Source: a cyanobacterium endosymbiont of Rhopalodia gibberula
GTDB lineage: Bacteria > Cyanobacteriota > Cyanobacteriia > Cyanobacteriales > Microcystaceae
Length of the DNA: 64,000 nucleotides
Reading direction: 5' to 3'
NCBI RefSeq assembly: GCF_003574135.1
Contig: NZ_AP018341.1
Span: 1,959,740-2,023,739, forward strand
A model generated the notes under the pieces. It was not told the DNA's origin, ran no database searches, and saw nothing but the letters and a program-made list of their open reading frames with translations. Numbering within the stretch: position 1 is the first letter of the stretch; each line of letters opens with the position of its first letter. A program made the translations under genes and the position numbers. Positions 48,348 through 58,136 of this stretch are shown one piece after another.

Positions 48348-49388
48348 ATGAAAAAAGCGGTTATTTGTGGTTATTATGGTCAAGGAAACGGTGGAGATGA
48401 AGCCTTATTAGTCTCTTTATTGCAGATGCTTCCGTCTCAAGTGCAGCCTATTGTTCTCTCAGCAAACCCACGGCAAACCCATAAACGTTATGGAGTTAAA
48501 AGTTGTTCTAATCGTTCGGTTTTTGCCATCTTAAAAGCTTTAAAAACTTCTGATTTGTTTATTTGGGGTGGAGGGAGTTTAATGCAAGATGTCACAAGTT
48601 GGACAAGTCCTATTTATTATGCTGTATTGATGGCTTTGGCTCAACAACAAGGCTTAAAAACTATCGCTTGGGCTCAAGGAATTGGCCCCTTACGACGTCC
48701 TTTCACCCGTTGGTTAACCCACCAAGTTCTTTTAGGTTGTACGGCTGTTAGTGTGAGAGATGGGGCTTCGGCTAAATTAGTATCTCAATGGCAAATAAAT
48801 CCTTTAATTGCTCCTGACCCAGTTTGGGCTTTGACAGGGAAATCAATCCCAGGGTTAGTAGATATCCCTGCCCCTAGAGTGGCGGTTAATTTACGGAAAC
48901 ATCCCCAATTAACTCCCCAAAGACTAAAAATTTTGACTAAAGCGTTAATTGATTTTCAAAAAGCTGCTAATGTTTGTTTATTATTAGTTCCTTTCCAAGC
49001 CTCCCAAGACTTATCAATTGCTCATTCACTTGCTTCAGAATTACCTGGTTCTCATCAGATTATTTACCTAGAAGATCCTAGAGAATTGAAGGGACTATTT
49101 CGTGAAGTTGAAATGACTATTGGAATGCGTCTTCATAGTTTAATTATGGCAGTGGCTGAAGAATCTCGGTGTTTTGCACTGAGTTATGATCCTAAAGTTA
49201 GCCGTTTGATGGAAGAAATTAATTTACCTGGATGGAAATTAACTGAACTTCCTGATGATTCCAGTATTATTAGTAGCGTGTGGTTAGAATACTATGCTAA
49301 TGGGAAAACACTAAACCGCAATCACCTTCAATCTTTAGTAGATCGGGCTTTAATACACCAAGAAATCTTCAAACGGGTTTGTGAGTGA
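48348..49388 (+). CDS. csaB: Polysaccharide pyruvyl transferase CsaB
   Basis: CsaB-family enzymes add ketal-linked pyruvate to cell-wall polysaccharide, which anchors SLH-domain proteins. The 346-residue enzyme starts KKAVICGYYGQGNGGDEALL, the glycine-rich motif of the family, then has FIWGGGSLMQDVTSWTSPIYYA (about 72-93), AWAQGIGPL, and a conserved IGMRLHSLIMAVAEE in its second Rossmann half. Cyanobacterial outer-membrane SLH porins are the expected clients. It is divergent from crr6 and followed by a 0.9 kb desert. Confidence 0.92.
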   Translation: MKKAVICGYYGQGNGGDEALLVSLLQMLPSQVQPIVLSANPRQTHKRYGVKSCSNRSVFAILKALKTSDLFIWGGGSLMQDVTSWTSPIYYAVLMALAQQQGLKTIAWAQGIGPLRRPFTRWLTHQVLLGCTAVSVRDGASAKLVSQWQINPLIAPDPVWALTGKSIPGLVDIPAPRVAVNLRKHPQLTPQRLKILTKALIDFQKAANVCLLLVPFQASQDLSIAHSLASELPGSHQIIYLEDPRELKGLFREVEMTIGMRLHSLIMAVAEESRCFALSYDPKVSRLMEEINLPGWKLTELPDDSSIISSVWLEYYANGKTLNRNHLQSLVDRALIHQEIFKRVCE

Positions 49389-50291
49389 TGAAAGAGAATT
49401 ACTAACGTAAACTCACCTGTTCTTGGAAAGTCACTCTAGAATCATCAGATGTATTTCAAATTACTGTAAAATAGATGATTTTAAAATAAACTTTTTTTGA
49501 TTATATTAGTAAGTTTTTTAAAAATTTTTATATTTTTTTATAAACTATGCCTATTAAAAATTATCAAGTATATGATTAATAATCATAAAGTGCTCAGTGC
49601 GGTAGGCTATCTATAAACTAGCAATATATGACGATTGTAAAGACTCCAAAAAGTATTAATTTTACCATAAATAATTTAGTTATATTGATGTTTTATATCT
49701 TAGTAGTTAAGGCATTAAGCTTTTAACTAAATTTAAAATTTTTTTTTCTTTATATGAGAAGTGTTCTTTTAGATAAGAAGCATTTATTTCAGGATTGATA
49801 AGTGAATATAATTCGATACATAAATCTTTTTTTGTTCGACTATTCAGTATTTGAAGAGAAAATACTTTTAGATATAGAATCACTTTTTTTGAGTCGATCT
49901 ATATACTTTTATTTTGCAAGTTTTTTAAAGAAAATCTTCTTTTATTTTTCTTTGATCTTGATTATAAAAATCTTTATTATTATGATCTTATTAAGGTTTA
50001 AATGTTAAAATTATGTCTATATATGACCTAGTTTTGTTTAGCAACAATATGATAATAAGCAATTTTTATAAACTAGAATTATTCCTAAATAAGATATTCA
50101 AAATGTTAACATCGATAGTTTTACATTACAGGTTTAGTAAAACTATTCTTATCTATTAAGATAATAATCTCTTGTTTTGCTTCTTAGGTAGAGCAAACTT
50201 GAAGAGAAATAGTACAAATTCTAAGAAAAACTGGATTGTGTGGGACGATATGTTCCTGTTGTTTAAGTGAGATATAAAAAGTGAGCAATTC
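49389..50291. other. Spacer csaB / malQ
   Basis: Very AT-rich; no gene. One short hydrophobic frame (49802-50008) looks like chance. Confidence 0.55.
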
Positions 50292-51800
50292 ATGATATTT
50301 TCTCAAAGAGCCAATGGTATTTTATTACATCCAACATCTCTACCCAGTCGCTTTGGTATTGGTGACTTGGGAGAGGGATCCTATCGTTTCATTGATTTTT
50401 TGGAAAAAACCGGTCAAACTATTTGGCAAGTTCTTCCTTTAGGCCCAACTGGATACGGCAACTCCCCTTACTTATCTTATTCTTCTTTAGCAGGGAATCC
50501 CTTATTAATTAGCCCAGATGTTTTGTACGGGGATGGGTTAGTTAACAAGGAAGATTTGGCTTCTTTTCCAGATTTTCCAATTGATTATGTCGACTACGAC
50601 CTCGTCATTAGAACTAAGTTTCCTCTTTTAAAAAAAGCTAGTAATGCTTTTAAAACTAATGCCTCATATGAACTACGCCAAAGCTTCGAGACTTTTTGTG
50701 ATTATCATTCCTATTGGTTAGAAAACTACGCCCTCTTTATGTCTCTCCATGAAGCCCATCCAGGAAAGACTTGGAGACACTGGGAAAAAGATATTGCTAC
50801 TCGTCAACCTGAAGCAATACAGCATTGGACAAAAAGATTGGCTGAATCAATTTTTTACCATAAGTTCCTTCAGTTTGAATTTTTCCGTCAATGGCAAAAA
50901 GTAAAAAAATATGCCAACGATCGCAACGTTAAGATTTTTGGAGATATTCCCATCTATGTCGCTTACGACAGCGTTGATGTTTGGGCTAATGTTGAATTTT
51001 TCTGTTTGGATAAAAAAACTCAAGCCGCATCGTTAATGGCTGGCGTTCCCCCAGATTATTTTAGTGCTACGGGGCAATTGTGGGGAAATCCGGTTTACAA
51101 TTGGGAAAAACTTGAAGAAATCAACTTTAAATGGTGGATTAGACGGTTTAAAAGAACATTAGAATATCTTGATGTTGTTAGGATTGACCATTTCCGAGGT
51201 TTTGAAGCTTATTGGGCAGTTCCCCAAGGAGAAACCACAGCTGAGAAGGGGAAATGGTTAAAAGCTCCAGGAGAAAAATTTTTTCAGTATCTTAAAAACG
51301 AATTGGGTGAATTGCCCATTGTTGCTGAAGATTTAGGGGTCATTACTCCAGAAGTTGAAATATTACGAGATAAATTCAATCTTCCAGGGATGAAACTTCT
51401 CCATTTTGCTTTTGATAGTGACCGTGCTAATCCTTTTCTCCCTTACAATTACACCAACCATAACTGTGTCGTTTATACAGGAACTCACGACAACAACACT
51501 ACAGTGGGATGGTTTGCAGAACGTAGTTTCGAAGAAAATGCGAGAATTACAGACTATTTGGGTGGTATTTGTCCCCAAGGAATTCACTGGAGCCTAATTC
51601 GCTTAGCTATGGGATCTGTCGCTAATCAAGCCATTTTTCCCTTACAAGATTTACTCGGTTTGACGGAAACAGCAAGAATGAATACCCCTGGTTTAGCTGA
51701 TGGTAATTGGGGATGGCGATATTGTTCTGATGTACTAACTCCAGAATTGACTAAGCATTTACGATTTTTAACGGAATTATATGGACGTATAGTTCATTGA
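50292..51800 (+). CDS. malQ: 4-alpha-glucanotransferase (amylomaltase)
   Basis: MalQ moves alpha-1,4-glucan segments between maltodextrins, in glycogen turnover. The GH77 enzyme is 502 residues, typical for the bacterial short form. Motifs: LHPTSLPSRFGIGDLG at residues 12-27, VVRIDHFRGFEAYWAVP with the catalytic Asp, PIVAEDLGVITPEVE with the acid/base Glu, and YTGTHDNNTTVGWF. It is intact, while glgX at 8.7-9.0 kb has decayed, so breakdown of branched glucans must be altered or the gene serves another substrate pool. Confidence 0.96.
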   Translation: MIFSQRANGILLHPTSLPSRFGIGDLGEGSYRFIDFLEKTGQTIWQVLPLGPTGYGNSPYLSYSSLAGNPLLISPDVLYGDGLVNKEDLASFPDFPIDYVDYDLVIRTKFPLLKKASNAFKTNASYELRQSFETFCDYHSYWLENYALFMSLHEAHPGKTWRHWEKDIATRQPEAIQHWTKRLAESIFYHKFLQFEFFRQWQKVKKYANDRNVKIFGDIPIYVAYDSVDVWANVEFFCLDKKTQAASLMAGVPPDYFSATGQLWGNPVYNWEKLEEINFKWWIRRFKRTLEYLDVVRIDHFRGFEAYWAVPQGETTAEKGKWLKAPGEKFFQYLKNELGELPIVAEDLGVITPEVEILRDKFNLPGMKLLHFAFDSDRANPFLPYNYTNHNCVVYTGTHDNNTTVGWFAERSFEENARITDYLGGICPQGIHWSLIRLAMGSVANQAIFPLQDLLGLTETARMNTPGLADGNWGWRYCSDVLTPELTKHLRFLTELYGRIVH

Positions 51801-52132
51801 GAAACCGAAAATTGGAATGCTTAGATTGCAGCTATTAATCTTAGAGACTATTTATTAACAAAACATTAAGCAGATGCATCGGGCACAAACTATAGTAGTT
51901 TGGGTAACTTCTTTATTTTTCGTGTCGTAACGTATGAAAATAGTTCTTTTGGTGTATTGATGTAGAGCAGTACACCCTACAGTTCTCTTGGAATATACTG
52001 TGTGAACAGAGTATATGATGTAACTTAGGCTAACTGTTCTGATGGTAACCTAAGCTAGGGTGAGATTATGCTGTAATTCGTAAAAATGAATAGGCTTGTG
52101 GATCTACTTTTTTCTTTTTTCTTAAGGATTAT
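51801..52132. other. Spacer malQ / candidate RNA
   Basis: A mix of AT- and GC-rich patches, with partial complementarity around 52020-52060 (CTTAGGCTAA... and TAACCTAAGC). No gene assigned; may include part of the candidate RNA locus. Confidence 0.4.
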
Positions 52133-52290
52133 TAAAAAAGCCCCTGGTGGTGTTGAAGACAACAACCTCAAGAAAACTAGAGTTTTGTGACTTCAATAAA
52201 CCACCAGAAGTATAGAGTAATTCTTGGTGACAAGAGAAGTTCTTGCAAGAGCAATGAACCTCTGCATTGGAAGAAGAAAATCGATTGATA
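52133..52290 (-). ncRNA. Candidate structured RNA or isolated terminator on minus strand
   Basis: A long hairpin at 52145-52206 has outer arms TGGTGGT/ACCACCA, then TTGAAG/CTTCAA, and an inner AAAACT/AGTTTT. On minus it is followed by GGGGC and six T (52134-52139), as in a Rho-independent 3' end. No minus-strand gene lies upstream (rdgB runs the other way from 52355), so this would end a small independent transcript of perhaps 100-200 bases. I could not match it to 6S RNA, tmRNA, SRP RNA or Yfr families from memory. The 5' end shown is a guess. Confidence 0.45.
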
Positions 52291-52354
52291 ATAGTTCCCT
52301 AGAGCTCAGTAAACAGTTATGAGTAAATAGCTATTAATAATCCGTTAATTTTCA

Positions 52355-52924
52355 ATGAAAAAACTAATTGTTGCCACAAGTAATCCAGGAAAACTTAAAG
52401 AGATACAAAACTATTTAATTGAGTTAGACTGGAAATTAGAATTAAAGCCAGATACCTTAGAAATTGAAGAAACAGGAACGACATTTGTTGAAAATGCCCG
52501 CTTGAAAGCTTCTCAAGTAGCTAAAGCCTTAGGAGAGTGGGCGATTGCTGATGATTCAGGGTTAGTAGTTGATGCCCTAAACGGTGCCCCAGGAATATAT
52601 TCAGCTCGATATGGTACAACAGATGAAGAGCGCATTGAACGGTTATTAAGAGAATTGGGGAAGACAGACCAGCGTCAGGGGCGATTCGTGTGTGCTATTG
52701 CGATCGCTCGTCAGGATGGTTCGATTGCCTTACAAAGTGAAGGTGTTTGTCGTGGAGAAATTCTGACCAGTCCGAGAGGAACAGAAGGGTTTGGTTACGA
52801 TCCTATTTTTTATGTTCCTCAATATAAACAAACCTTTGCCCAAATGCCGCCAGATATTAAATGTAAAGTGAGTCATCGAGGCCAAGCATTTGAAGCTTTA
52901 CTTCCCCACTTGTCTGAAGTATGA
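52355..52924 (+). CDS. rdgB: dITP/XTP pyrophosphatase (Ham1/RdgB)
   Basis: RdgB removes non-canonical purine nucleotides from the dNTP pool. The 189-residue enzyme has the N-terminal ATSNPGKLKEIQNYL motif (8-22), FVENARLKA, the metal site ADDSGLVVDALNGAPGIYSARY and the C-terminal GFGYDPIFYVPQ and SHRGQAFEALL blocks. A HIP1 octamer lies at 52700-52707. The next small gene begins 94 bases later on the same strand. Confidence 0.96.
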   Translation: MKKLIVATSNPGKLKEIQNYLIELDWKLELKPDTLEIEETGTTFVENARLKASQVAKALGEWAIADDSGLVVDALNGAPGIYSARYGTTDEERIERLLRELGKTDQRQGRFVCAIAIARQDGSIALQSEGVCRGEILTSPRGTEGFGYDPIFYVPQYKQTFAQMPPDIKCKVSHRGQAFEALLPHLSEV

Positions 52925-53018
52925 ATTATACTAATATAACTGTAGAAAAAAGGTTGTTAAAAATTGTCATGATGCTTATTTTATTTACCGTTTAGTTTTT
53001 TGTTAGATAGCTGTTGAT

Positions 53019-53261
53019 ATGGATAAAGATACTCGATTTGCGTTATTAGTGTTAGGACTTCCCATTTTAGGCTTACTTTACTGCGGTGGAATTATTGCAG
53101 TTTTAAGGAGTATTCCGTTTGCTAGAGAGCATCCTTTAGTGATTGGTTTTGGAGTAATGTTTTTCCCATTTACTTTGGCGGCAACGATTTGGATCAAAGC
53201 TTCTGCTAAAGCTTACAAAAAAAATGAGTTTATGATGAAATTAGAAGACAAAAATAAATAA
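53019..53261 (+). CDS. Small conserved-looking membrane protein
   Basis: An 80-residue protein with two likely membrane helices: FALLVLGLPILGLLYCGGII (residues 7-26) and VIGFGVMFFPFTLAATIWI (about 41-59), then a Lys-rich cytoplasmic tail. I do not recognise a named family. Its coding character is supported by a sensible hydrophobic pattern, a basic tail and a terminator hairpin after it at 53299-53341. It may be cotranscribed with rdgB. Confidence 0.65.
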   Translation: MDKDTRFALLVLGLPILGLLYCGGIIAVLRSIPFAREHPLVIGFGVMFFPFTLAATIWIKASAKAYKKNEFMMKLEDKNK

Positions 53262-53298
53262 GATTATCTAACTTCAATTTAGTGATGAACTAAGGAAG

Positions 53299-53341
53299 TG
53301 ACATAAGAATTTCTTAATTGAATTAAGTGGTTCTTATGTCA
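53299..53341. terminator. Hairpin between convergent small membrane gene and folE
   Basis: Outer arms TGACATAAGAA/TTCTTATGTCA and inner CTTAATT/AATTAAG, almost continuous. Suited to ending transcripts from both sides. Confidence 0.6.
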
Positions 53342-53363
53342 GGGCTAGTGCTGTTAGATTAAG

Positions 53364-54095
53364 CTAAAAAAAGCTAGGTTGATGACGAACCAAATTTAGG
53401 AACTCTTCGCGGTTTTTCTGTTCTTCTTGAAAAACTCCTAACATCGTACTGGTAACAGTCCAAGATCCTAGTTTTTGCACCCCTCGCATCACCATACACA
53501 TATGAGTTGCTTCCATTACGATTGCTACTCCTTGAGGATCTAAAATTTCTTGAATTGCTTCCGCAATTTGACGAGTTAAGCGCTCTTGTACCTGTAAACG
53601 ACGGGAATACATTTCCACAATCCGCGCCAGTTTACTGAGTCCGACTACTTTTTTATTAGGAATATATGCAACGTGAGCTTTTCCCATAAACGGAAGCATA
53701 TGATGTTCACATAGACTATAAAAATGGATATCTCGCACTAAAACCATCTCATTGTGTCCCTCGTCAAAAATAGCATCATTGACTAAGGTTTCTAGAGATT
53801 GATTATACCCATCAGTTAGAAACGCCATGGCTTCTGCAACTCGTTTAGGAGTTTTCAATAATCCCTCTCGATTAGGATCTTCCCCTAGTGCTTCTAACAT
53901 AGTTCGGACAGCCGCCATTATTTCTTCTTTATTGGCTTCCTCTGCTGGACGGAAATCTACTTGTTCTCCATTGTGAGCATTACGGTCAGGTCGGCTGGAA
54001 ACACACTCAACCAGACTGGGGCTGAGATCGGGGCTGCGATCGTTAAAGTCATTAGAATCAAGGGGATTGAATCCTTTAGAAGACGCTATTGTCAT
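53364..54095 (-). CDS. folE: GTP cyclohydrolase I
   Basis: FolE opens the folate and pterin pathway by converting GTP to dihydroneopterin triphosphate. The 243-residue protein has an extended, Asp/Ser-rich N-terminus (about 55 residues) and then the conserved enzyme. Zinc ligands C129 and H132 are in [20 protein letters not shown], and the third, C200, in [12 protein letters not shown] with catalytic H198. It begins 27 bases after the SDR gene on the same strand, so both probably share a transcript. Confidence 0.96.
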   Translation of the reverse strand: MTIASSKGFNPLDSNDFNDRSPDLSPSLVECVSSRPDRNAHNGEQVDFRPAEEANKEEIMAAVRTMLEALGEDPNREGLLKTPKRVAEAMAFLTDGYNQSLETLVNDAIFDEGHNEMVLVRDIHFYSLCEHHMLPFMGKAHVAYIPNKKVVGLSKLARIVEMYSRRLQVQERLTRQIAEAIQEILDPQGVAIVMEATHMCMVMRGVQKLGSWTVTSTMLGVFQEEQKNREEFLNLVRHQPSFF

Positions 54096-54122
54096 GATTA
54101 AAGTAAAAACACTTATCTGGGC

Positions 54123-54866
54123 TTACAGAGTTCCAGCACTAGGTAAAATAGTCATTTCTTCAATGACAGCTTCTGCTGGCAAGAGTGCCGCCTGAAGAAT
54201 AGTTTGAGCGACGGTATAGGGGTCGAGCATAGCAGAACGATTCAAATCGGCTTGAACAGTGTCTGTATCCCAGATGGGGGTATTAACTGCTCCAGGGTTG
54301 ATGGTGATGATACGAATACCATTAACTTGTTCTTCAGCTGCTAAAACTCTAGAAAAAGCGGCTAAGCCAGCTTTGCTGACGCTATAGGCTCCCCATTTAG
54401 GGAATGTACTAGAAGCAGCGATCGAAGATACATTAATAATCGTTCCATATCCCTGCTTACGCATCTGGGGTAAAATTCCCCGAACACACTGAAACACACT
54501 GGTCAAATTTAAATCCATCACCTTTTGCCAGTCTGATAGAGAGGTATCTGCCAGGGGATTGGTATAACCCATTCCCGCATTATTGACAATGATGTCAATA
54601 CCTTCAAAACTATCGGCAATTTGTTGTACCTTTACTGGTATCTCGGTTAATTTACACAAATCGACCCCGTAGGCTCGAGCTAATACTCCTAACTCTTGGG
54701 CTGCCTTAGCAACTGCTTTTAATTTATCTGAAGGACGGCTAATTAGGGCGAGATCTATCCCAGCCTTTGCAAAAGTCAGGGTGGTGGCTTCCCCAATACC
54801 ACTGCTGGCTCCTGTAATAATAGCTCGAAGTTGACTTGAGGGAAAACTCATGATACGCTTCTGCAT
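54123..54866 (-). CDS. Short-chain dehydrogenase/reductase (SDR)
   Basis: A classical SDR of 247 residues: TGASSGIG at 18-25 for NAD(P), NNAG (95-98), the catalytic S148 and Y161-x3-K165 (YSVSK). The Thr/Ser-x-Pro region PGAVNTP and general form resemble the YdfG / 3-oxoacyl-reductase-like group; the substrate is not readable from sequence. The start could also be the inner ATG at 54851 (MSFPSSQLRA), which fits the family better than MQKRI. It lies just upstream of folE, which hints at pterin reduction but does not show it. Confidence 0.85.
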   Translation of the reverse strand: MQKRIMSFPSSQLRAIITGASSGIGEATTLTFAKAGIDLALISRPSDKLKAVAKAAQELGVLARAYGVDLCKLTEIPVKVQQIADSFEGIDIIVNNAGMGYTNPLADTSLSDWQKVMDLNLTSVFQCVRGILPQMRKQGYGTIINVSSIAASSTFPKWGAYSVSKAGLAAFSRVLAAEEQVNGIRIITINPGAVNTPIWDTDTVQADLNRSAMLDPYTVAQTILQAALLPAEAVIEEMTILPSAGTL

Positions 54867-55189
54867 CAGTATCTACACTGCTCCCTGGCTGAAAGTTGTT
54901 AGAATTATACTAAGCTAAGCCTCCAAGCAACTTGTATAGATTCAGAAAACAATAGGAATTGATTTGTTAAGAAATCTTCAGTTGCCTAGGAGATGAGACC
55001 CCGGACAGGGGGATAGTGATACCCGGGCGAAAACGAGCCGAGCTCGCCTTGCTTCAGATACTTTCATGGATCGTCATCTGAGTAATTATAACATCCTAAG
55101 ACTATGAAGTCCTAAATTTCAGGAAGCAAATTTTAGGTTATAGATAATTTATTACTCGAAAAAAAAACATTATTCGTTGGGAATGTTCT
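54867..55189. other. Spacer accA / SDR with GC-rich element
   Basis: 323 bases. The middle holds an unusually G/C-rich patch treated separately at 54975-55095; the edges are AT-rich. Confidence 0.6.
54975..55095 (-). ncRNA. Candidate GC-rich structured RNA
   Basis: In a window of about one-third G+C this patch is well above half. On minus a perfect TATAAT lies at 55086-55091, and the following sequence can fold into CAGAT/ATCTG, a GGCGA/TCGCC stem with GAGC/GCTC inside, and a CCCGG/CCGGG stem. This order of promoter then stems suggests a small RNA read towards the SDR gene, or a 5' leader of SDR-folE. I could not assign it to a known family. Confidence 0.45.
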
Positions 55190-56164
55190 TCAATTCTCAA
55201 AAAATTTACCAATTTGTCTATACTTTTGATAGCGTAATTCTCGTCGCTCCTTAGCCGTCATAGCAGAGAGTTCATCGAGAGTATCTAGAAGGGTTTGTTT
55301 CAGTATAGCTGAGGCCTCTAGCGGTTTCGTGTGAGCTGCTCCAGAAGGTTCAGGAACGATGCTATCTACAATACCTAATTCCTTAAGATTTGAGGACGTA
55401 ATTTTTAGGGCTGTGGCCGCTTGGGGAGATTTTTTGGCATCTTTCCAGAGAATGGCAGCACAAGCTTCCGGAGTAGCTACCATATAAACAGCATGTTCAA
55501 GCATTAATAGGCGATCACCTACTCCAATACCTAATGCCCCACCTGATCCTCCTTCTCCAATAACAGTAGAAATAATGGGGACATCTAAGCAAAACATTTC
55601 CCGTAAATTGTAGGCGATTGCTTCTCCTTGTCCTAATTTTTCAGCTTCTACCCCTGCCCAAGCCCCAGGAGTATCAATAAAAGTTAAAATTGGCTGATTA
55701 AATCGATTGGCACGTTCCATCAAACGCATTGCTTTACGATAACCTCCAGGAGAAGCCATTCCGAAGTTACGGGCGACATTATCCTTAGTGTCCCGTCCTT
55801 TTTGTTCTCCTAAAATGGTGACAGGACGACCTCCTAAACGCGCTACTCCTCCCACTAAAGCAGGATCATCGTACCCGCCGCGATCACCATGTAATTCGAA
55901 CCATTCATCAGTAATTGCTTGAATGTAGTCAAGGGTACTGGGACGACGGGGATGACGAGCTAATTGCAGCCGTTGGGATGGGGTAAGGTTACTAAAAATT
56001 TCTTTGCATAGCTGATTAGCCCGTCGTTCAAGTTGAGCGATTTGTTCAGATACATCAACATTATTCTCTTCGGCAAGCTCCCAAATTTGGCTAATACGGG
56101 CTTCCAATTCTGATAAGGGTTTTTCAAAGTCTAAAAGAAAGGTCCGGCGTTCGGTTTTTGCCAT
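55190..56164 (-). CDS. accA: Acetyl-CoA carboxylase carboxyltransferase subunit alpha
   Basis: AccA with AccD transfers the carboxyl from biotin to acetyl-CoA, the committed step to fatty acids. The 324 residues cover the N-terminal helical part and the crotonase-type core, with [69 protein letters not shown] and [18 protein letters not shown]. Length and order are standard. In cyanobacteria the four acc genes are scattered, so standing alone is normal. Confidence 0.97.
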   Translation of the reverse strand: MAKTERRTFLLDFEKPLSELEARISQIWELAEENNVDVSEQIAQLERRANQLCKEIFSNLTPSQRLQLARHPRRPSTLDYIQAITDEWFELHGDRGGYDDPALVGGVARLGGRPVTILGEQKGRDTKDNVARNFGMASPGGYRKAMRLMERANRFNQPILTFIDTPGAWAGVEAEKLGQGEAIAYNLREMFCLDVPIISTVIGEGGSGGALGIGVGDRLLMLEHAVYMVATPEACAAILWKDAKKSPQAATALKITSSNLKELGIVDSIVPEPSGAAHTKPLEASAILKQTLLDTLDELSAMTAKERRELRYQKYRQIGKFFEN

Positions 56165-57584
56165 TGTTCGTTTTTATCTGTTGAATGTCTATTAACGGTT
56201 AGGGATAGAGAGCAATATAAGATACTATTGATTTTAACCTAATTGAGTGAGTATTACGGTTAATGTCCATCATTTGATAGAACATAGAACTTGACGATCT
56301 GTTTTCTTGCCTATTCTAAATAAATATAGATTGTTAATCTACAATGAAGGGTAATTATTTTATGAATTTAACTAAGTAAATACATTTAAAGACTTCTGCT
56401 CTTTTAGTCTAAAAATGACAGACTGGCGGCTAATAACTCTTATAATTTTTATTATGAGTGCATTCTGCAATTTTAAAAGCTTAGTTTTAGACAAATCAAG
56501 TCGGTCAGTATAGTTGAATGTGTTTGTAATAAAATTTCTATTTTTGTGATTTAAACTACATCGCAAAGTGTAAAAACAATAAGTAGCATATTCTATATAT
56601 GATAGAATAATTAAAAATATTTAAATCCCATTTTGAGAATTTAAATTCGTTTGGAACAGTAGAATTTATTTCAACTGATTGAGAGAAGTTACAGGAACTA
56701 CAATTCTGTCACAACTAGCATGTCAATATTAGGAGTATAAGTGTAAGGAAAGAATCTGATTACCAATGATAATTTTATAAAAAACTATCATTAGTGTGTC
56801 TACTATCATAGTAGAGTCTATATTTAGATTAACTTATGCTAAGCTCAATGTTTTTACTGAATTTATGTTTATAGCATCGAGTGCTCAACTCAGTTCAACG
56901 AATAAGATTGTAAATCTACAAGGGTTTATTATTATTTATTACTAAAATCTTAAATCGAGATAGAAATACTTTGATTAATATAAAAAATATACGTAACTTA
57001 AACTCATGTTTATTATAGCTAAACTGCCGAAAATTTCCATCTAAATAATGAATAACTATTAGAAAATTTTCTTGGGTGTGGAAAGCTCTTAAGAGATCTT
57101 AAAAAGAGAATATTAAGAATATAGAAAACAAATAAATTAAATAAATCAAAATAATTATCTAGATCTTGATATTAAAAATTACAAATAAAAACCTATTGCT
57201 TAAAAATAAGATTTAATCACAAAATAGCGAATAGGTTTAGACTTAAAATATAAAACTTCACTCCTTTTTAAGATATACTCATTAAATGAAAGATAAATTT
57301 AAAATAAAAATTGAGAATAATTTTTACGCAAAACATATAGCTTTTATATATTCAAGTATGATTAATTATTGATTAATAAGTTCAAAGCCAAGCAATACTT
57401 TAAGTATTTAACTAAGTACTAATAAAAAAATAAACCCCTATTCTACACAAATAAAGTCAGCAAATACTGATCTTATTTGTGTAGAAACTTTTATCTATAT
57501 AGCTTAACTATCCACTAATCTAAATCAATTATTGACAATAAGTCAGCACAACTGATATCATGCACTCTCGTTTATTTGATTATC
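56165..57584. other. Spacer accA / EamA gene
   Basis: 1.4 kb. No intact or recognisable gene. Features are a weak hairpin near 56764-56796 (AATGATA.../...TATCATT) and the terminator-like hairpin at 57441-57486. Confidence 0.5.
57441..57486 (-). terminator. Hairpin downstream of the EamA gene
   Basis: Arms TTCTACACAAATAA (57441-57454) and its exact complement (57473-57486), with a further TCAG/CTGA inside. About 100 bases beyond the EamA stop on minus. Confidence 0.5.
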
Positions 57585-58034
57585 CTAAATAAGTGAACGT
57601 GCAACTAAAATACTCCCAATAGTAGTTAAAAAAGATCCCGCACATAACCATATCATAGATACTTGGGTCCATTCATTAAAAATAATCAGAGCTATGAGGA
57701 CAGCCACTAAAGTATTAGAATTATAAATGGGAGATATAACTGAGAGAGGAACTGAAAATTTTTGAATAGCTATGGCAATCATTAATTGCCCCAATGCCCA
57801 TGTTATTCCAACACATAAGGCAGAAAAAGTTGATTGAAAGTTAGCTATAAAGTGCTGTTCCGCCGTAAAGCCACTAATGATTCCTACTAAAGTAACTGCT
57901 ATTCCAACAATGGTTATATAGGCACTTGTTGACATTCCGCCAGAGATACTAACTTTAGTAAGAATATTAGAAAACCCAAACATTAATGCTGGTAAGACTC
58001 CACCGAGGATCAGTGCCGTTGTTTGTTGACTCAT
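57585..58034 (-). CDS. EamA/DMT-type small transporter
   Basis: A 149-residue membrane protein with five hydrophobic helices, equal to one EamA repeat: GVLPALMFGFSNILTKVSI, AYITIVGIAVTLVGIISGF, FSALCVGITWALGQLMIAI, SPIYNSNTLVAVLIALIIF and a last helix ending ILVARSL. Single-repeat drug/metabolite transporters are thought to act as dimers. The substrate is unknown. It is divergent from the DUF938 gene with 102 bases between. Length is typical for single-repeat members, so it is not obviously truncated. Confidence 0.8.
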   Translation of the reverse strand: MSQQTTALILGGVLPALMFGFSNILTKVSISGGMSTSAYITIVGIAVTLVGIISGFTAEQHFIANFQSTFSALCVGITWALGQLMIAIAIQKFSVPLSVISPIYNSNTLVAVLIALIIFNEWTQVSMIWLCAGSFLTTIGSILVARSLI

Positions 58035-58136
58035 TTTATTTTTTTCCTTTCATTTAATTAATGTCCTGTTTGTAGCTACCTTAATGTTATTCTTTTTATC
58101 GAATATTAAACGTCTATTAAGTTCAAGCAGATTATT

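Noticed and set aside
49802-50008. 68-codon hydrophobic frame on plus
   Set aside because: Phe/Ile/Leu/Lys-rich string expected by chance from AT-rich DNA; no ribosome binding site or family pattern.
52145-52206. Considered as 6S RNA or SRP RNA
   Set aside because: I could not find the conserved central bubble of 6S nor the GGAAG/AGCA tetraloop region of SRP RNA, so left as unassigned candidate.
56372-56566. 64-codon frame on minus
   Set aside because: Low-complexity composition, no context, no Shine-Dalgarno.
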